Positions 46,623-53,904 of a stretch of DNA of 64,000 nucleotides are shown here, in pieces. How positions within the stretch are numbered: the first letter of the stretch is position 1; each line of letters opens with the position of its first letter. Made by a program: the position numbers and the translations under genes. Under the pieces are notes generated by a model that was not told the DNA's origin, did no database searches, and was given only the letters and a program-made list of their open reading frames with translations. The stretch is from assembly GCA_963822295.1 (NCBI GenBank), contig CAWGHD010000002.1:1984001-2048000 (forward strand). Direction: 5' to 3'. The DNA is from VRUE01 sp963822295. GTDB lineage: Bacteria > Actinomycetota > Thermoleophilia > Solirubrobacterales > 70-9.

Positions 46623-47575
46623 TGCGGAAGCGAGTTGCCGCGGCGGTCGTCGGGGTCGCGACGACGCTGGCGCTTGCGGCGCCGTCGGCGATGGCCGCAA
46701 CCGAAATCGGCAACAACTGCTTCGCCACCACCACCGCAGAAGACCGGACCATCACCCAGGTCACTCAGGCCACCGGGAGCACGCTTCCCGTCACCGTCCC
46801 CAGTGCGGGCATCATCACGAAATGGCGGCTCTCTGTCGTCACCTTTCCCGGCAGCACCCCCGAGACCTTCAAGGTCCTGCGACCGACGGGCGCCCCCAAC
46901 GAGTTCGAAACCGTCGCCGAGGACGCTCGGGTCATCGCCGGCGGGACCAGCACCTTCGACGTCAGGATCCCGGTCCGGGCGGGAGACCACATCGGCCTTC
47001 ATGGCCCCGGAGGCCCAATCGGCACCCTCGCCTGCGCGCCCGCCCCGGGCGCCGCGATCAGGATGTCGAAACCCCCGGTCCCGCTCGGCTCCAAGGCGGT
47101 CTTCGGAGAAGAAGCCAAAGAAGCCGGGGTGCCGATCACCGCTTTGGTCGAGCCGGATGTCGACGGCGACGGCTTCGGCGACGAGAGCCAGGACAAATGC
47201 CCGCGCAGCGCGAGCCTGCAGACCGAATGCCCCGTGGTGCAGGTCGACTCGGTTCCGGTTGTTCAAAAAGGGTCGGTGGTGGTGCTCGTCGCGACCACGA
47301 CAACGACCACGGTCACGGCATCCGGGACGGTGAAACTGCCAGGGCGCGGGAAAAAGGCGGGAGCCTCCGCCCAGGTGAAACTGGCGGCCGTGAGCAAAAC
47401 GGCCGAGGCGGCGAAAATCACGCGGATCAGGTTGAAATTCCCGGCCAAACTGAAGGCGGCGCTCGCCGAGCTGCCGCGTGGCAAGTCGCTGACCCTGACG
47501 CTCAACGCCTCGGTGACCGACCTGACCGGCGTCACCGCCTCCGACTCCTCCACCGTCAAACTGAAACGGCAGTAG
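46622..47575 (+). CDS. Secreted TSP3-motif protein, array member 3
   Basis: A 317-residue paralog. Signal peptide VGVATTLALAAPSAMA then ATEIGNNC. N-domain GSTLPVTVPSAGIITKWR, TSP3-like motif DVDGDGFGDESQDKCP at about residues 180-195, C-domain with KKAGASAQVKLAAVSK, close to member 1 (KAGSSAQVKLKAVTQ). Translationally coupled to member 2 through TGATG. Confidence 0.88.
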   Translation: MRKRVAAAVVGVATTLALAAPSAMAATEIGNNCFATTTAEDRTITQVTQATGSTLPVTVPSAGIITKWRLSVVTFPGSTPETFKVLRPTGAPNEFETVAEDARVIAGGTSTFDVRIPVRAGDHIGLHGPGGPIGTLACAPAPGAAIRMSKPPVPLGSKAVFGEEAKEAGVPITALVEPDVDGDGFGDESQDKCPRSASLQTECPVVQVDSVPVVQKGSVVVLVATTTTTTVTASGTVKLPGRGKKAGASAQVKLAAVSKTAEAAKITRIRLKFPAKLKAALAELPRGKSLTLTLNASVTDLTGVTASDSSTVKLKRQ

Positions 47576-47585
47576 CGCCCTCTTC

Positions 47586-47591
47586 TACGCT
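47586..47591 (+). promoter_or_regulatory. -10-like TACGCT before paralog 4
   Basis: A TANNNT hexamer 6 nt before ATG 47598. Confidence 0.5.
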
Positions 47592-47597
47592 TACCGC

Positions 47598-48521
47598 ATG
47601 AAGAAGAGGGTGTCCGCGGCGCTGGCCGCCGCGACGATCGGCCTCGCGGCGGCGCCCGGTCCCGCGGCCGCGGCGACCGAGGTTGGCAACGACTGCCAGG
47701 GGGGCTTCGTCGCGGCGGGCTACACGATCCACCAGTTCGCGAAGGCGTCCGGCGGGCTGCCCCTGACCGTGCCGCGCTCCGGAGTCGTGACCAGGTGGAG
47801 GGTCAACGCCTCGCCGGCGCTGACGGCGACGCAGATCCTCCACCTCGGCGTCTTCCGCACCGCGGCCGGCTCGGGCGCCTTCGAGACCGTGGCCGAGTCC
47901 ACCGACGAGATCGTCATCCCGGGTGGGGCGAACAGCTTCGAGACGCGCATCCCGGTCGCCGTCGGCGACCGTTTCGGGACCTACGGGAAGGAACCGTACG
48001 GGCCCGTCATCTGCGCCACCGGCAACCCGGGCGACGAACTCGCCGTGGTCAAAAAACCGACGCCCGCCGGGACGACCAACACCTTCGAACCCGCGCCCAA
48101 CAACCTGGTCGCCGTCGTGGCGACGATCGAGCCCGACTCGGACAGGGACGGCTACGGCGACGAGACCCAGGACCGCTGCCCGAACGCCGCGGCGCTTCAG
48201 GACGGCTGTCCGGCGGTGAAGCTCGACGTCGCCGGCCTGGTCAAGAGGACGAGCGTGGTGATCCTCGCCGCGACCAGCGTCGACGCGCCGGTGACGGTCA
48301 CCGGCAGCGTCAAATCGATCCGGCTGCGCGCCAGGCCGAAGCTCGTAAAAGCCGGCTCGATCGGGCGGATCGCGCTCAAATTCCCGCAGAGGCTGAAGAC
48401 GGCGCTCGCCGAGTTGCCGGCCGGCAAATCCCTGAAGCTGCGGGTCGAGGCAAGCGCCGCCGACGCCAACGGCGAGTCGAGCGACGACGCCCTGACGGTG
48501 AAGCTCAAGGGGCGGGGCTAG
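47598..48521 (+). CDS. Secreted TSP3-motif protein, array member 4
   Basis: A 307-residue, most divergent paralog. Signal peptide AALAAATIGLAAAPGPAAA then ATEVGNDC. The N-domain keeps GLPLTVPRSGVVTRWR and FETRIPVAVGDRFGTYG. The calcium motif is DSDRDGYGDETQDRCP at about residues 179-194. The C-domain has KAGSIGRIALKFPQRLKTAL and the tail TVKLKGRG. No anchor or enzymatic motif. Confidence 0.88.
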   Translation: MKKRVSAALAAATIGLAAAPGPAAAATEVGNDCQGGFVAAGYTIHQFAKASGGLPLTVPRSGVVTRWRVNASPALTATQILHLGVFRTAAGSGAFETVAESTDEIVIPGGANSFETRIPVAVGDRFGTYGKEPYGPVICATGNPGDELAVVKKPTPAGTTNTFEPAPNNLVAVVATIEPDSDRDGYGDETQDRCPNAAALQDGCPAVKLDVAGLVKRTSVVILAATSVDAPVTVTGSVKSIRLRARPKLVKAGSIGRIALKFPQRLKTALAELPAGKSLKLRVEASAADANGESSDDALTVKLKGRG

Positions 48522-48579
48522 AGACCGGCGACGAAGCGCCCAAATGTCCAAGACGGCGGCTCCGTTTAGTGCAACACGT

Positions 48580-48610
48580 TTGACTGATCACACTTCGCTT
48601 GCCATAGGGT
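48580..48610 (+). promoter_or_regulatory. Promoter TTGACT-N19-TAGGGT before paralog 5
   Basis: A -35-like TTGACT (48580-48585) and -10-like TAGGGT (48605-48610) with 19-nt spacing. The -10 ends 7 nt before ATG 48618, which is chosen over GTG 48609 because the GTG overlaps the hexamer. Confidence 0.6.
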
Positions 48611-48617
48611 GGCGGCC

Positions 48618-49604
48618 ATGCCCATACCCAAGAAGCTCCTCACCTGCCTCGCGGCAACCCTCGCCGTCGGTGCCCTCTCCGCCCCGGTCGCGTCCGCGGC
48701 GACCGAAGTCGGCAGCGCCTGCGCCGCGACCAGCGGCGGAACCAACATCACCATCGTGCCGATCTCGATGGCGCCGGGCTCCCCCCTTCCCCTCACCGCC
48801 CCGACGGCGGGGGTGGTGACGAAATGGAAGGTGAACTCGGCCCTTCCTCCGCCCTTCGCTTTTAGCGAGCGGATGCGGGTCTTCCGCCCGACGGCCGTCG
48901 CCAACGAGTTCCAGACGGTCGCGCAGACCGACCTCGGCTTTGTCCTGACCGGCGCGAACACATTTCCGACGCGGATTCCGGTCCAGGCGGGCGACCGCTT
49001 CGGCGCCTTCGCCGCGGAAGGGTCGATCGCGCTTTTCTGCCCGACGCCGAACGCGACCGATGTGATCGGGATCAAAGCGGGTGACGCCCCGCCCGGCACC
49101 ACGGCGACCTACGCCCCCGCCGAAGAAATCCAGCTGGCGCTGTCCGTGACGATCGAGCCCGACGCCGACAACGACGGCTTCGGCGACGAGACCCAGGACT
49201 CCTGTCCCCAGAACGCCGCGCTGCAGATCCCCTGCCCGGTGCTGAAGCTGAAGGCGTTCGGCACGCCGCCCGGCGGGAGCGCGGTCCGCGTCCTCGTCGC
49301 CTCCGACGCCCAGGCCTCGATCACCGTCTCCGCCTCCGCCAAAGTCCCGAAAGGGAAAAAAGGCAAAGGAACGATGACGACCCAGCTCACTCCGGTGGTG
49401 CAGCTCGTCTCCCCCGGGGAGCTGATCGTCTACACGATCAACTTCAACAAAGCGCTGAAAGACGCTTTGAAAGCGCTGCCGAAGAAAAAGTCGATCACGC
49501 TCGAGATCGTCGCCGAGGGGAAAAGCCTCGGGGGAGCTTCCTCCAGCGAACGGCTGGCGGTCAAAGTCAAAGGGCAGAAGCCGCCCAAAAAAGCAAAGCC
49601 CTGA
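48618..49604 (+). CDS. Secreted TSP3-motif protein, array member 5
   Basis: A 328-residue paralog from ATG 48618. Signal peptide CLAATLAVGALSAPVASA then ATEVGSAC. Shares PGSPLPLTAPTAGVVTKWKV with member 6, and the TSP3-like motif DADNDGFGDETQDSCP at about residues 186-201. The C-domain has KGKKGKGTMTTQLTPVVQLV and a tail KVKGQKPPKKAKP. About 70 nt around 49384-49455 differ by one base from member 2. Confidence 0.88.
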   Translation: MPIPKKLLTCLAATLAVGALSAPVASAATEVGSACAATSGGTNITIVPISMAPGSPLPLTAPTAGVVTKWKVNSALPPPFAFSERMRVFRPTAVANEFQTVAQTDLGFVLTGANTFPTRIPVQAGDRFGAFAAEGSIALFCPTPNATDVIGIKAGDAPPGTTATYAPAEEIQLALSVTIEPDADNDGFGDETQDSCPQNAALQIPCPVLKLKAFGTPPGGSAVRVLVASDAQASITVSASAKVPKGKKGKGTMTTQLTPVVQLVSPGELIVYTINFNKALKDALKALPKKKSITLEIVAEGKSLGGASSSERLAVKVKGQKPPKKAKP

Positions 49605-49619
49605 GGAGGGACTGAAACC

Positions 49620-50627
49620 ATGACCTCGGTCAAACGCATTCCCAAGAAGTTGCTCACCGGCCTGACCGCGTTGCTCGCGGTGGCCGCCGTAGCCGCGCCG
49701 GGCGCGTCCGCGGCGACCGAGGTCGGCAGCACCTGCGCCGGGACCACCGGCGGCGGCGGCATAACCGCGGTGCCGATCTCGTTCGCGCCGGGCTCACCCC
49801 TCCCCCTCACCGCTCCGACAGATGGAGTGGTGACGAAATGGAAGGTGAACAACGGCCTGGCCCTTCCGCCGGGCTTCACCTTCGGCCAACGGATGCGGGT
49901 CGTCCGCCCGACGGCCGTCGCCAACGAATTCCAGACGGTCGCGGAGTCCGAACTCGGCCTGGTCGCGGCCGGCTCCAATTCCTTCCTGACGCGGATTCCG
50001 GTCCAGGCGGGCGACCGCTTCGGCGCCTTCGCCGGGCCGGGGTCGATCGTGCTTTTCTGCCCGACGCCCAACGTGACCGATGTGATCGGGATCAAAGAAG
50101 GCGACATCACGGTCGGCTCCTCGGCGACCTACGCCCCGGCCGAAAACCTCCAGCTGGCGATGGCCGTGACGATCGAGCCCGACGCCGATAAAGACGGCTT
50201 CGGCGACGAGACCCAGGACTCCTGTCCCCAGAACGCCGCCCTGCAGAAACCCTGCCCGGTGCTGAAACTGAAGGCGTTCGGCATTCCGCCCGGCAAACGC
50301 TCGGTGGTCGTGCTCGTCACCTCCGACGCCCAGTCCGCGATCACCGTCTCCGCCTCGGCGAAAGTGAAAGGCAAAAAAGGCAAAGGGACGACGACCGCCA
50401 CGCTCTCCCCGGTCGTCCAGCTGGTCTCGCCGGGCGAGATCATCGCCTACACGATCAACTACAACAAAGCGCTGATCGACGCGCTGAAAGCGCTGCCGGC
50501 GAAAAAATCGCTCACCCTTGACATCGTCGCCGAGGGCAAAAGCCTCGGCGGGGCGACCTCCAGCGAGCGGCTGACGGTCAAAGTCAAAGGACAGAAAAAA
50601 GCGCGGAAAAAAGCCAAAAAAGGCTGA
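49620..50627 (+). CDS. Secreted TSP3-motif protein, array member 6
   Basis: A 335-residue paralog. Signal peptide LTALLAVAAVAAPGASA then ATEVGSTC. The calcium motif is DADKDGFGDETQDSCP at about residues 188-203. The C-terminus is strongly basic (KVKGQKKARKKAKKG). Unlike most members it has an SD (GGAGGG at 49604-49609), 15 nt after member 5, so it is probably cotranscribed with member 5. Confidence 0.88.
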   Translation: MTSVKRIPKKLLTGLTALLAVAAVAAPGASAATEVGSTCAGTTGGGGITAVPISFAPGSPLPLTAPTDGVVTKWKVNNGLALPPGFTFGQRMRVVRPTAVANEFQTVAESELGLVAAGSNSFLTRIPVQAGDRFGAFAGPGSIVLFCPTPNVTDVIGIKEGDITVGSSATYAPAENLQLAMAVTIEPDADKDGFGDETQDSCPQNAALQKPCPVLKLKAFGIPPGKRSVVVLVTSDAQSAITVSASAKVKGKKGKGTTTATLSPVVQLVSPGEIIAYTINYNKALIDALKALPAKKSLTLDIVAEGKSLGGATSSERLTVKVKGQKKARKKAKKG

Positions 50628-50787
50628 GCCTCAGCGCTCCGGGCGACGAGGCGTGACATCGGCTCGGCGGCGTGCGCGCCGTCGGGCCGAGGGGCGGGTC
50701 CGGTCCCCGGCCGCTGCTACCCTCCGCGGGTAGGCAGTGCGCCTGCGCTTCGAGTCCTTCAAAAGACGAGGAAAGCGCACCTTTCTA
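50628..50787 (+). promoter_or_regulatory. purF leader region
   Basis: A 160-nt gap before the chosen purF ATG. A TANNNT hexamer, TACCCT, lies at 50718-50723, inside a small hairpin taccc/gggta. The frame is also open from GTG 50737. No purine riboswitch motif is recognised. Confidence 0.4.
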
Positions 50788-52230
50788 ATGAACACCGAGC
50801 CGGTTCTCATCGACCGTGATGGGCCGCGCGACGAATGCGGTGTGTTCGGCGTGTACGCGCCGGGCCACGACGTCGCCCGCCTCGCCTACTTCAGTCTCTA
50901 CGCGCTGCAGCACCGCGGCCAGGAGTCGGCCGGGATCGCCACCTGCGAGGGCGGCCACATCACCACGATGCGGGACTCCGGCCTCGTCTCCCAGGTCTTC
51001 GACGAGGAGAAGCTGAAGGCGCTCGAGGGCGACATGGCGATCGGCCACGTGCGCTACTCGACGACGGGGGGCGGCTCCTGGGAGAACGCGCAGCCGGTCT
51101 GGCGCGACGACGGCCGCGAGCTCGCCCTCGCCCACAACGGCAACCTGACCAACGCGGTCGAGCTCTGGAACGAGCTGAAGGAGAGCGGGATCGCCTTCCG
51201 CGGCACCTCGGACTCGGAGATCATCGCCGCCCTGCTCTCCTCCCACGACGGCCGCTTCATCGAGGACGCCGTCACCGACGTGATGCCGCGGATGGAGGGC
51301 GCCTACTCGACCGTGGTGATGACCAAGCACGCGATCGTCGCCTTCCGCGACCCGCACGGGGTCCGCCCGCTCTCCCTCGGGCGGCTCGGCGAGCGCTTCG
51401 TCGTCGCCTCAGAGAGTTGCGCCTTCGACATCATCGGCGCCGAGCTGCTGCGCGAAATCCACCCGGGCGAGATGGTCTCGCTGACCGAGCGCGGGCTGGA
51501 GACGCGCCAGGTCGTCAAGGCCGCCAGGCCGGCCCACTGCGTCTTCGAGCACATCTACTTCTCGCGGCCCGACAGCCGCCTCGAGGGCAAGGTGCTCCAG
51601 CAGGTGAGGGGCCGGATGGGCGAGCTGCTCTGGCGCGAGGCGCCGGTCGAGGCCGACCTCGTGATCTCGGTCCCGGACTCCGGCAACCCGGCGGCGGCGG
51701 GCTTCGCGCGCGCCTCGGGGCTGCCGCGCGACGACGGGCTGATCAAGAACCGCTACGTCGCCAGGACCTTCATCCAGCCCGGCCAGGAGCTGCGCAAGCA
51801 CGGGCTGCGGCTCAAGTTCAACCCGCTGCCCGAGATCGTCGCCGGCAGGCGCATCGTCGTCGTCGACGACTCGATCGTGCGCGGCAACACGACGCGGCAG
51901 ATCGTCGGCATGCTGCGCGACGCCGGCGCCAGCGAGGTGCACCTGCGGATCTCGGCGCCGCCGATCCGCCACCCCTGCCACTACGGCGTCGACATGTCGA
52001 CCCGCGAGGAGATGATCGCCCACAAGCGGACGGTCGAGGAGATCTCCGACGAGCTCGGCGCCGACAGCCTCGCCTACCTCTCGATGGAGGGCGTCTACGA
52101 GGCGATCGGAACCCCGCCCGAGGACCACTGCGACGCCTGCTTCACCGGCCGCTACCCGCTTGGCGACCCCGACGAGGCCAACGGAAAGTTCGCCCTAGAG
52201 GACCTCCCGGTCGTCCCGGCCGGCGGCTGA
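50788..52230 (+). CDS. purF: Amidophosphoribosyltransferase
   Basis: A 480-residue first enzyme of purine synthesis. ATG 50788 gives a 16-residue propeptide before the catalytic Cys (RDE then CGVFGVYAPG), which is removed by self-processing in this family; GTG 50737 would give 33 residues. The glutaminase domain has YSTTGGGSWENAQPVW, and the PRTase domain has RIVVVDDSIVRGNTTRQIVG. C-terminal HCDACFTGRYP resembles Fe-S ligand regions of Bacillus-type enzymes. A palindromic repeat begins 12 nt after the stop. Confidence 0.96.
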   Translation: MNTEPVLIDRDGPRDECGVFGVYAPGHDVARLAYFSLYALQHRGQESAGIATCEGGHITTMRDSGLVSQVFDEEKLKALEGDMAIGHVRYSTTGGGSWENAQPVWRDDGRELALAHNGNLTNAVELWNELKESGIAFRGTSDSEIIAALLSSHDGRFIEDAVTDVMPRMEGAYSTVVMTKHAIVAFRDPHGVRPLSLGRLGERFVVASESCAFDIIGAELLREIHPGEMVSLTERGLETRQVVKAARPAHCVFEHIYFSRPDSRLEGKVLQQVRGRMGELLWREAPVEADLVISVPDSGNPAAAGFARASGLPRDDGLIKNRYVARTFIQPGQELRKHGLRLKFNPLPEIVAGRRIVVVDDSIVRGNTTRQIVGMLRDAGASEVHLRISAPPIRHPCHYGVDMSTREEMIAHKRTVEEISDELGADSLAYLSMEGVYEAIGTPPEDHCDACFTGRYPLGDPDEANGKFALEDLPVVPAGG

Positions 52231-52242
52231 CGCCCGTCGAAA

Positions 52243-52287
52243 ATCTCATCAAGTTCGCCAGGTGATGCATGGCGAACTTGATGAGAT
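52243..52287. repeat. Palindromic repeat, copy 2 (downstream of purF)
   Basis: Perfect 18-nt arms (52243-52260, 52270-52287) around ggtgatgca. The inner 14 bases of each arm, catcaagttcgcca, are the same as in copy 1 at 38870-38924. The arms diverge only at their outer ends. It lies between the convergent purF and NMO genes. Confidence 0.92.
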
Positions 52288-52298
52288 CCGAAAGGGCA

Positions 52299-53264
52299 CT
52301 AGGGCGTGAGGGCGGCGACGAGGTCGGCGGCGGGGCGGACGGCGTCGATTCGGGCGACGGTCTTGCCCGCGTAGAGCGGGCCCGCGTCGACGAGGGTGGG
52401 CGGGCCGTCGTCGGTGGGGCCGACCGGGGTGAGCAGGCGGCTGCCGGGGCGCTGGGCGAGGACGAGGCGCTGCTGCAGGGCGGCGGGCATGTGGCGGGCG
52501 GCGGGGCCGCCGGTGAGGCGGTTCAGGGCGCGGCTCATTCGCGGGCCGCGGGGGTCCCCGGTGAGCCGGCGCTCGGTCGCCGCGTTGCGGACCACCCGGT
52601 GGGGCGCCGCCGGCCAGCCCGCCCCGAACAGCTCGGTGAGGACGGTGTCGGTGGCCGCGAGCAGGCGCTCGCGGTACCCGGGGTGGGCGCGGCTCTCCTC
52701 GGAGAGGAGGAAGCGGGTGCCGGCGACCGCGCCCTCGGCGCCCGCCTCGAGCGCGGCGGCGACGTCCGCGCGCTCGGCGATCCCGCCGGCGAGCAGCAGC
52801 GGGTACCCGCGCGGCAGCGCCGCCCGCACCCGCTCGAGCAGCTCGAGCGCCGGCGTCTGCCCGCGCACGTGGCCGCCGGCCTCGACGCCCTGGACGATCA
52901 CGGCGTCGGCGCCCGCCGAGTGGGCCGCCCGCGCCTCGGCGACAGAGCCGCACTGGTGGATCCAGGCGCCGCCGGTGCGGCGGCGGGGGGCGCCCCAGAA
53001 GGTGACGACGACGTCGGCGCCGGCAGCCGCCTCGAACCAGTCGCGCCGGGCGAAGGGGAGCAGCAGGTTGACGGCGATCGGGCGGTCGGTCAGCGCCCGC
53101 GCCGCGGCCAGCTCGCGCTCGATCGCGGCGGCGCCGTTGACGGCGATCGTGCCCAGGCCGCCGGCCTCGGAGACCGCCGCCGCGAGCTCGTGGCGGCTCA
53201 GCCCGCCGCCCATCCCGGCCTGGATGACCGGGGCCTGGATGCCGAGGGTCTCGAGAACCGCCAC
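52299..53264 (-). CDS. Nitronate monooxygenase / NPD-family FMN protein
   Basis: A 321-residue TIM-barrel FMN enzyme. It begins LGIQAPVIQAGMGGGLSRHE, with DAVIVQGVEAGGHVRGQTPA (the class I His region), LLLAGGIAERADVAAAL and GTRFLLSEES. It oxidises nitronates or related compounds in characterised members; the substrate here is unknown. GTG 53264 is 6 nt after the minus-strand TAAGAT. It breaks the purF-purN order on the opposite strand. Confidence 0.9.
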   Translation of the reverse strand: MAVLETLGIQAPVIQAGMGGGLSRHELAAAVSEAGGLGTIAVNGAAAIERELAAARALTDRPIAVNLLLPFARRDWFEAAAGADVVVTFWGAPRRRTGGAWIHQCGSVAEARAAHSAGADAVIVQGVEAGGHVRGQTPALELLERVRAALPRGYPLLLAGGIAERADVAAALEAGAEGAVAGTRFLLSEESRAHPGYRERLLAATDTVLTELFGAGWPAAPHRVVRNAATERRLTGDPRGPRMSRALNRLTGGPAARHMPAALQQRLVLAQRPGSRLLTPVGPTDDGPPTLVDAGPLYAGKTVARIDAVRPAADLVAALTP

Positions 53265-53270
53265 CCGGCG

Positions 53271-53280
53271 ATCTTAAGAT
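53271..53280. promoter_or_regulatory. Shared palindromic -10 (ATCTTAAGAT) for purN and NMO
   Basis: The 10-bp palindrome reads TAAGAT on both strands. On the plus strand it ends 6 nt before GTG 53287 (purN); on the minus strand its TAAGAT (53276-53271) ends 6 nt before GTG 53264 (NMO). The whole gap is 22 bp, so the two genes would share -10 bases and compete for polymerase. Confidence 0.65.
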
Positions 53281-53286
53281 GCGGCG

Positions 53287-53904
53287 GTGAGCGCCTTCCG
53301 CATCGTCGTCCTCGCCTCCGGCAGCGGCACCAATCTGCAGGCGATCCTCGACCGGCTGCACGGCCGCGAGGGAATCGAGGTCGTCGGCGTCGGGTCGGAC
53401 AAGCCGGAGGCGCGAGCGCTGGAGCGGGCGCGGGCGGCGGGCGTCGAGACGGCGGTCTTCCCGGCGGGCGAGTACGCGGACCGGGGCGCCCGCGACGTGG
53501 CGCTCGGCGACTGGGTCGAGGGGCTCGGCGCCGACCTCGTCGTGCTCGCCGGCTACATGCAGCTGCTCAGCGAGGGCTTCGTCGGGCGCTTCCGCCATCG
53601 GGTGGTCAACGTCCACCCCGCCCTCCTGCCCGCGTTCCCCGGCCTCGACGCGATCGGCCAGGCGCTCGAGGCGGGGGTGGATAGGACCGGCGTCACCGTG
53701 CACTTCGTCGACGAGGGGGTCGACACCGGCCCGACGATCCTCCAGCGTGAGGTCGAGGTCCCCCGTGACCGCGACCGGGCGGCGCTGGAGGAGGCCGTCC
53801 ACGCGCTCGAGCACGAGCTCTACCCGGAGGCGATCCGCATGATCGCCCGGGGGCTGGTTAGGATCGACCCCGCCGACCAGCGCGTGGTCATTGTCGATGA
53901 GTGA
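53287..53904 (+). CDS. purN: Phosphoribosylglycinamide formyltransferase (folate-dependent)
   Basis: A 205-residue enzyme transferring formyl from 10-formyl-THF to GAR. It begins VVLASGSGTNLQAILDRL, with LAGYMQLLSEGFV, VNVHPALLPAFPG (catalytic N-x-H) and VHFVDEGVDTGP with the Asp. GTG start. purH begins 8 nt before its stop. Confidence 0.97.
   Translation: MSAFRIVVLASGSGTNLQAILDRLHGREGIEVVGVGSDKPEARALERARAAGVETAVFPAGEYADRGARDVALGDWVEGLGADLVVLAGYMQLLSEGFVGRFRHRVVNVHPALLPAFPGLDAIGQALEAGVDRTGVTVHFVDEGVDTGPTILQREVEVPRDRDRAALEEAVHALEHELYPEAIRMIARGLVRIDPADQRVVIVDE

Noticed and set aside
48609..48617. GTG 48609 as start of array member 5
   Set aside because: It overlaps the -10 hexamer TAGGGT, so it would not be in the mRNA; ATG 48618 fits the paralogs' N-termini.
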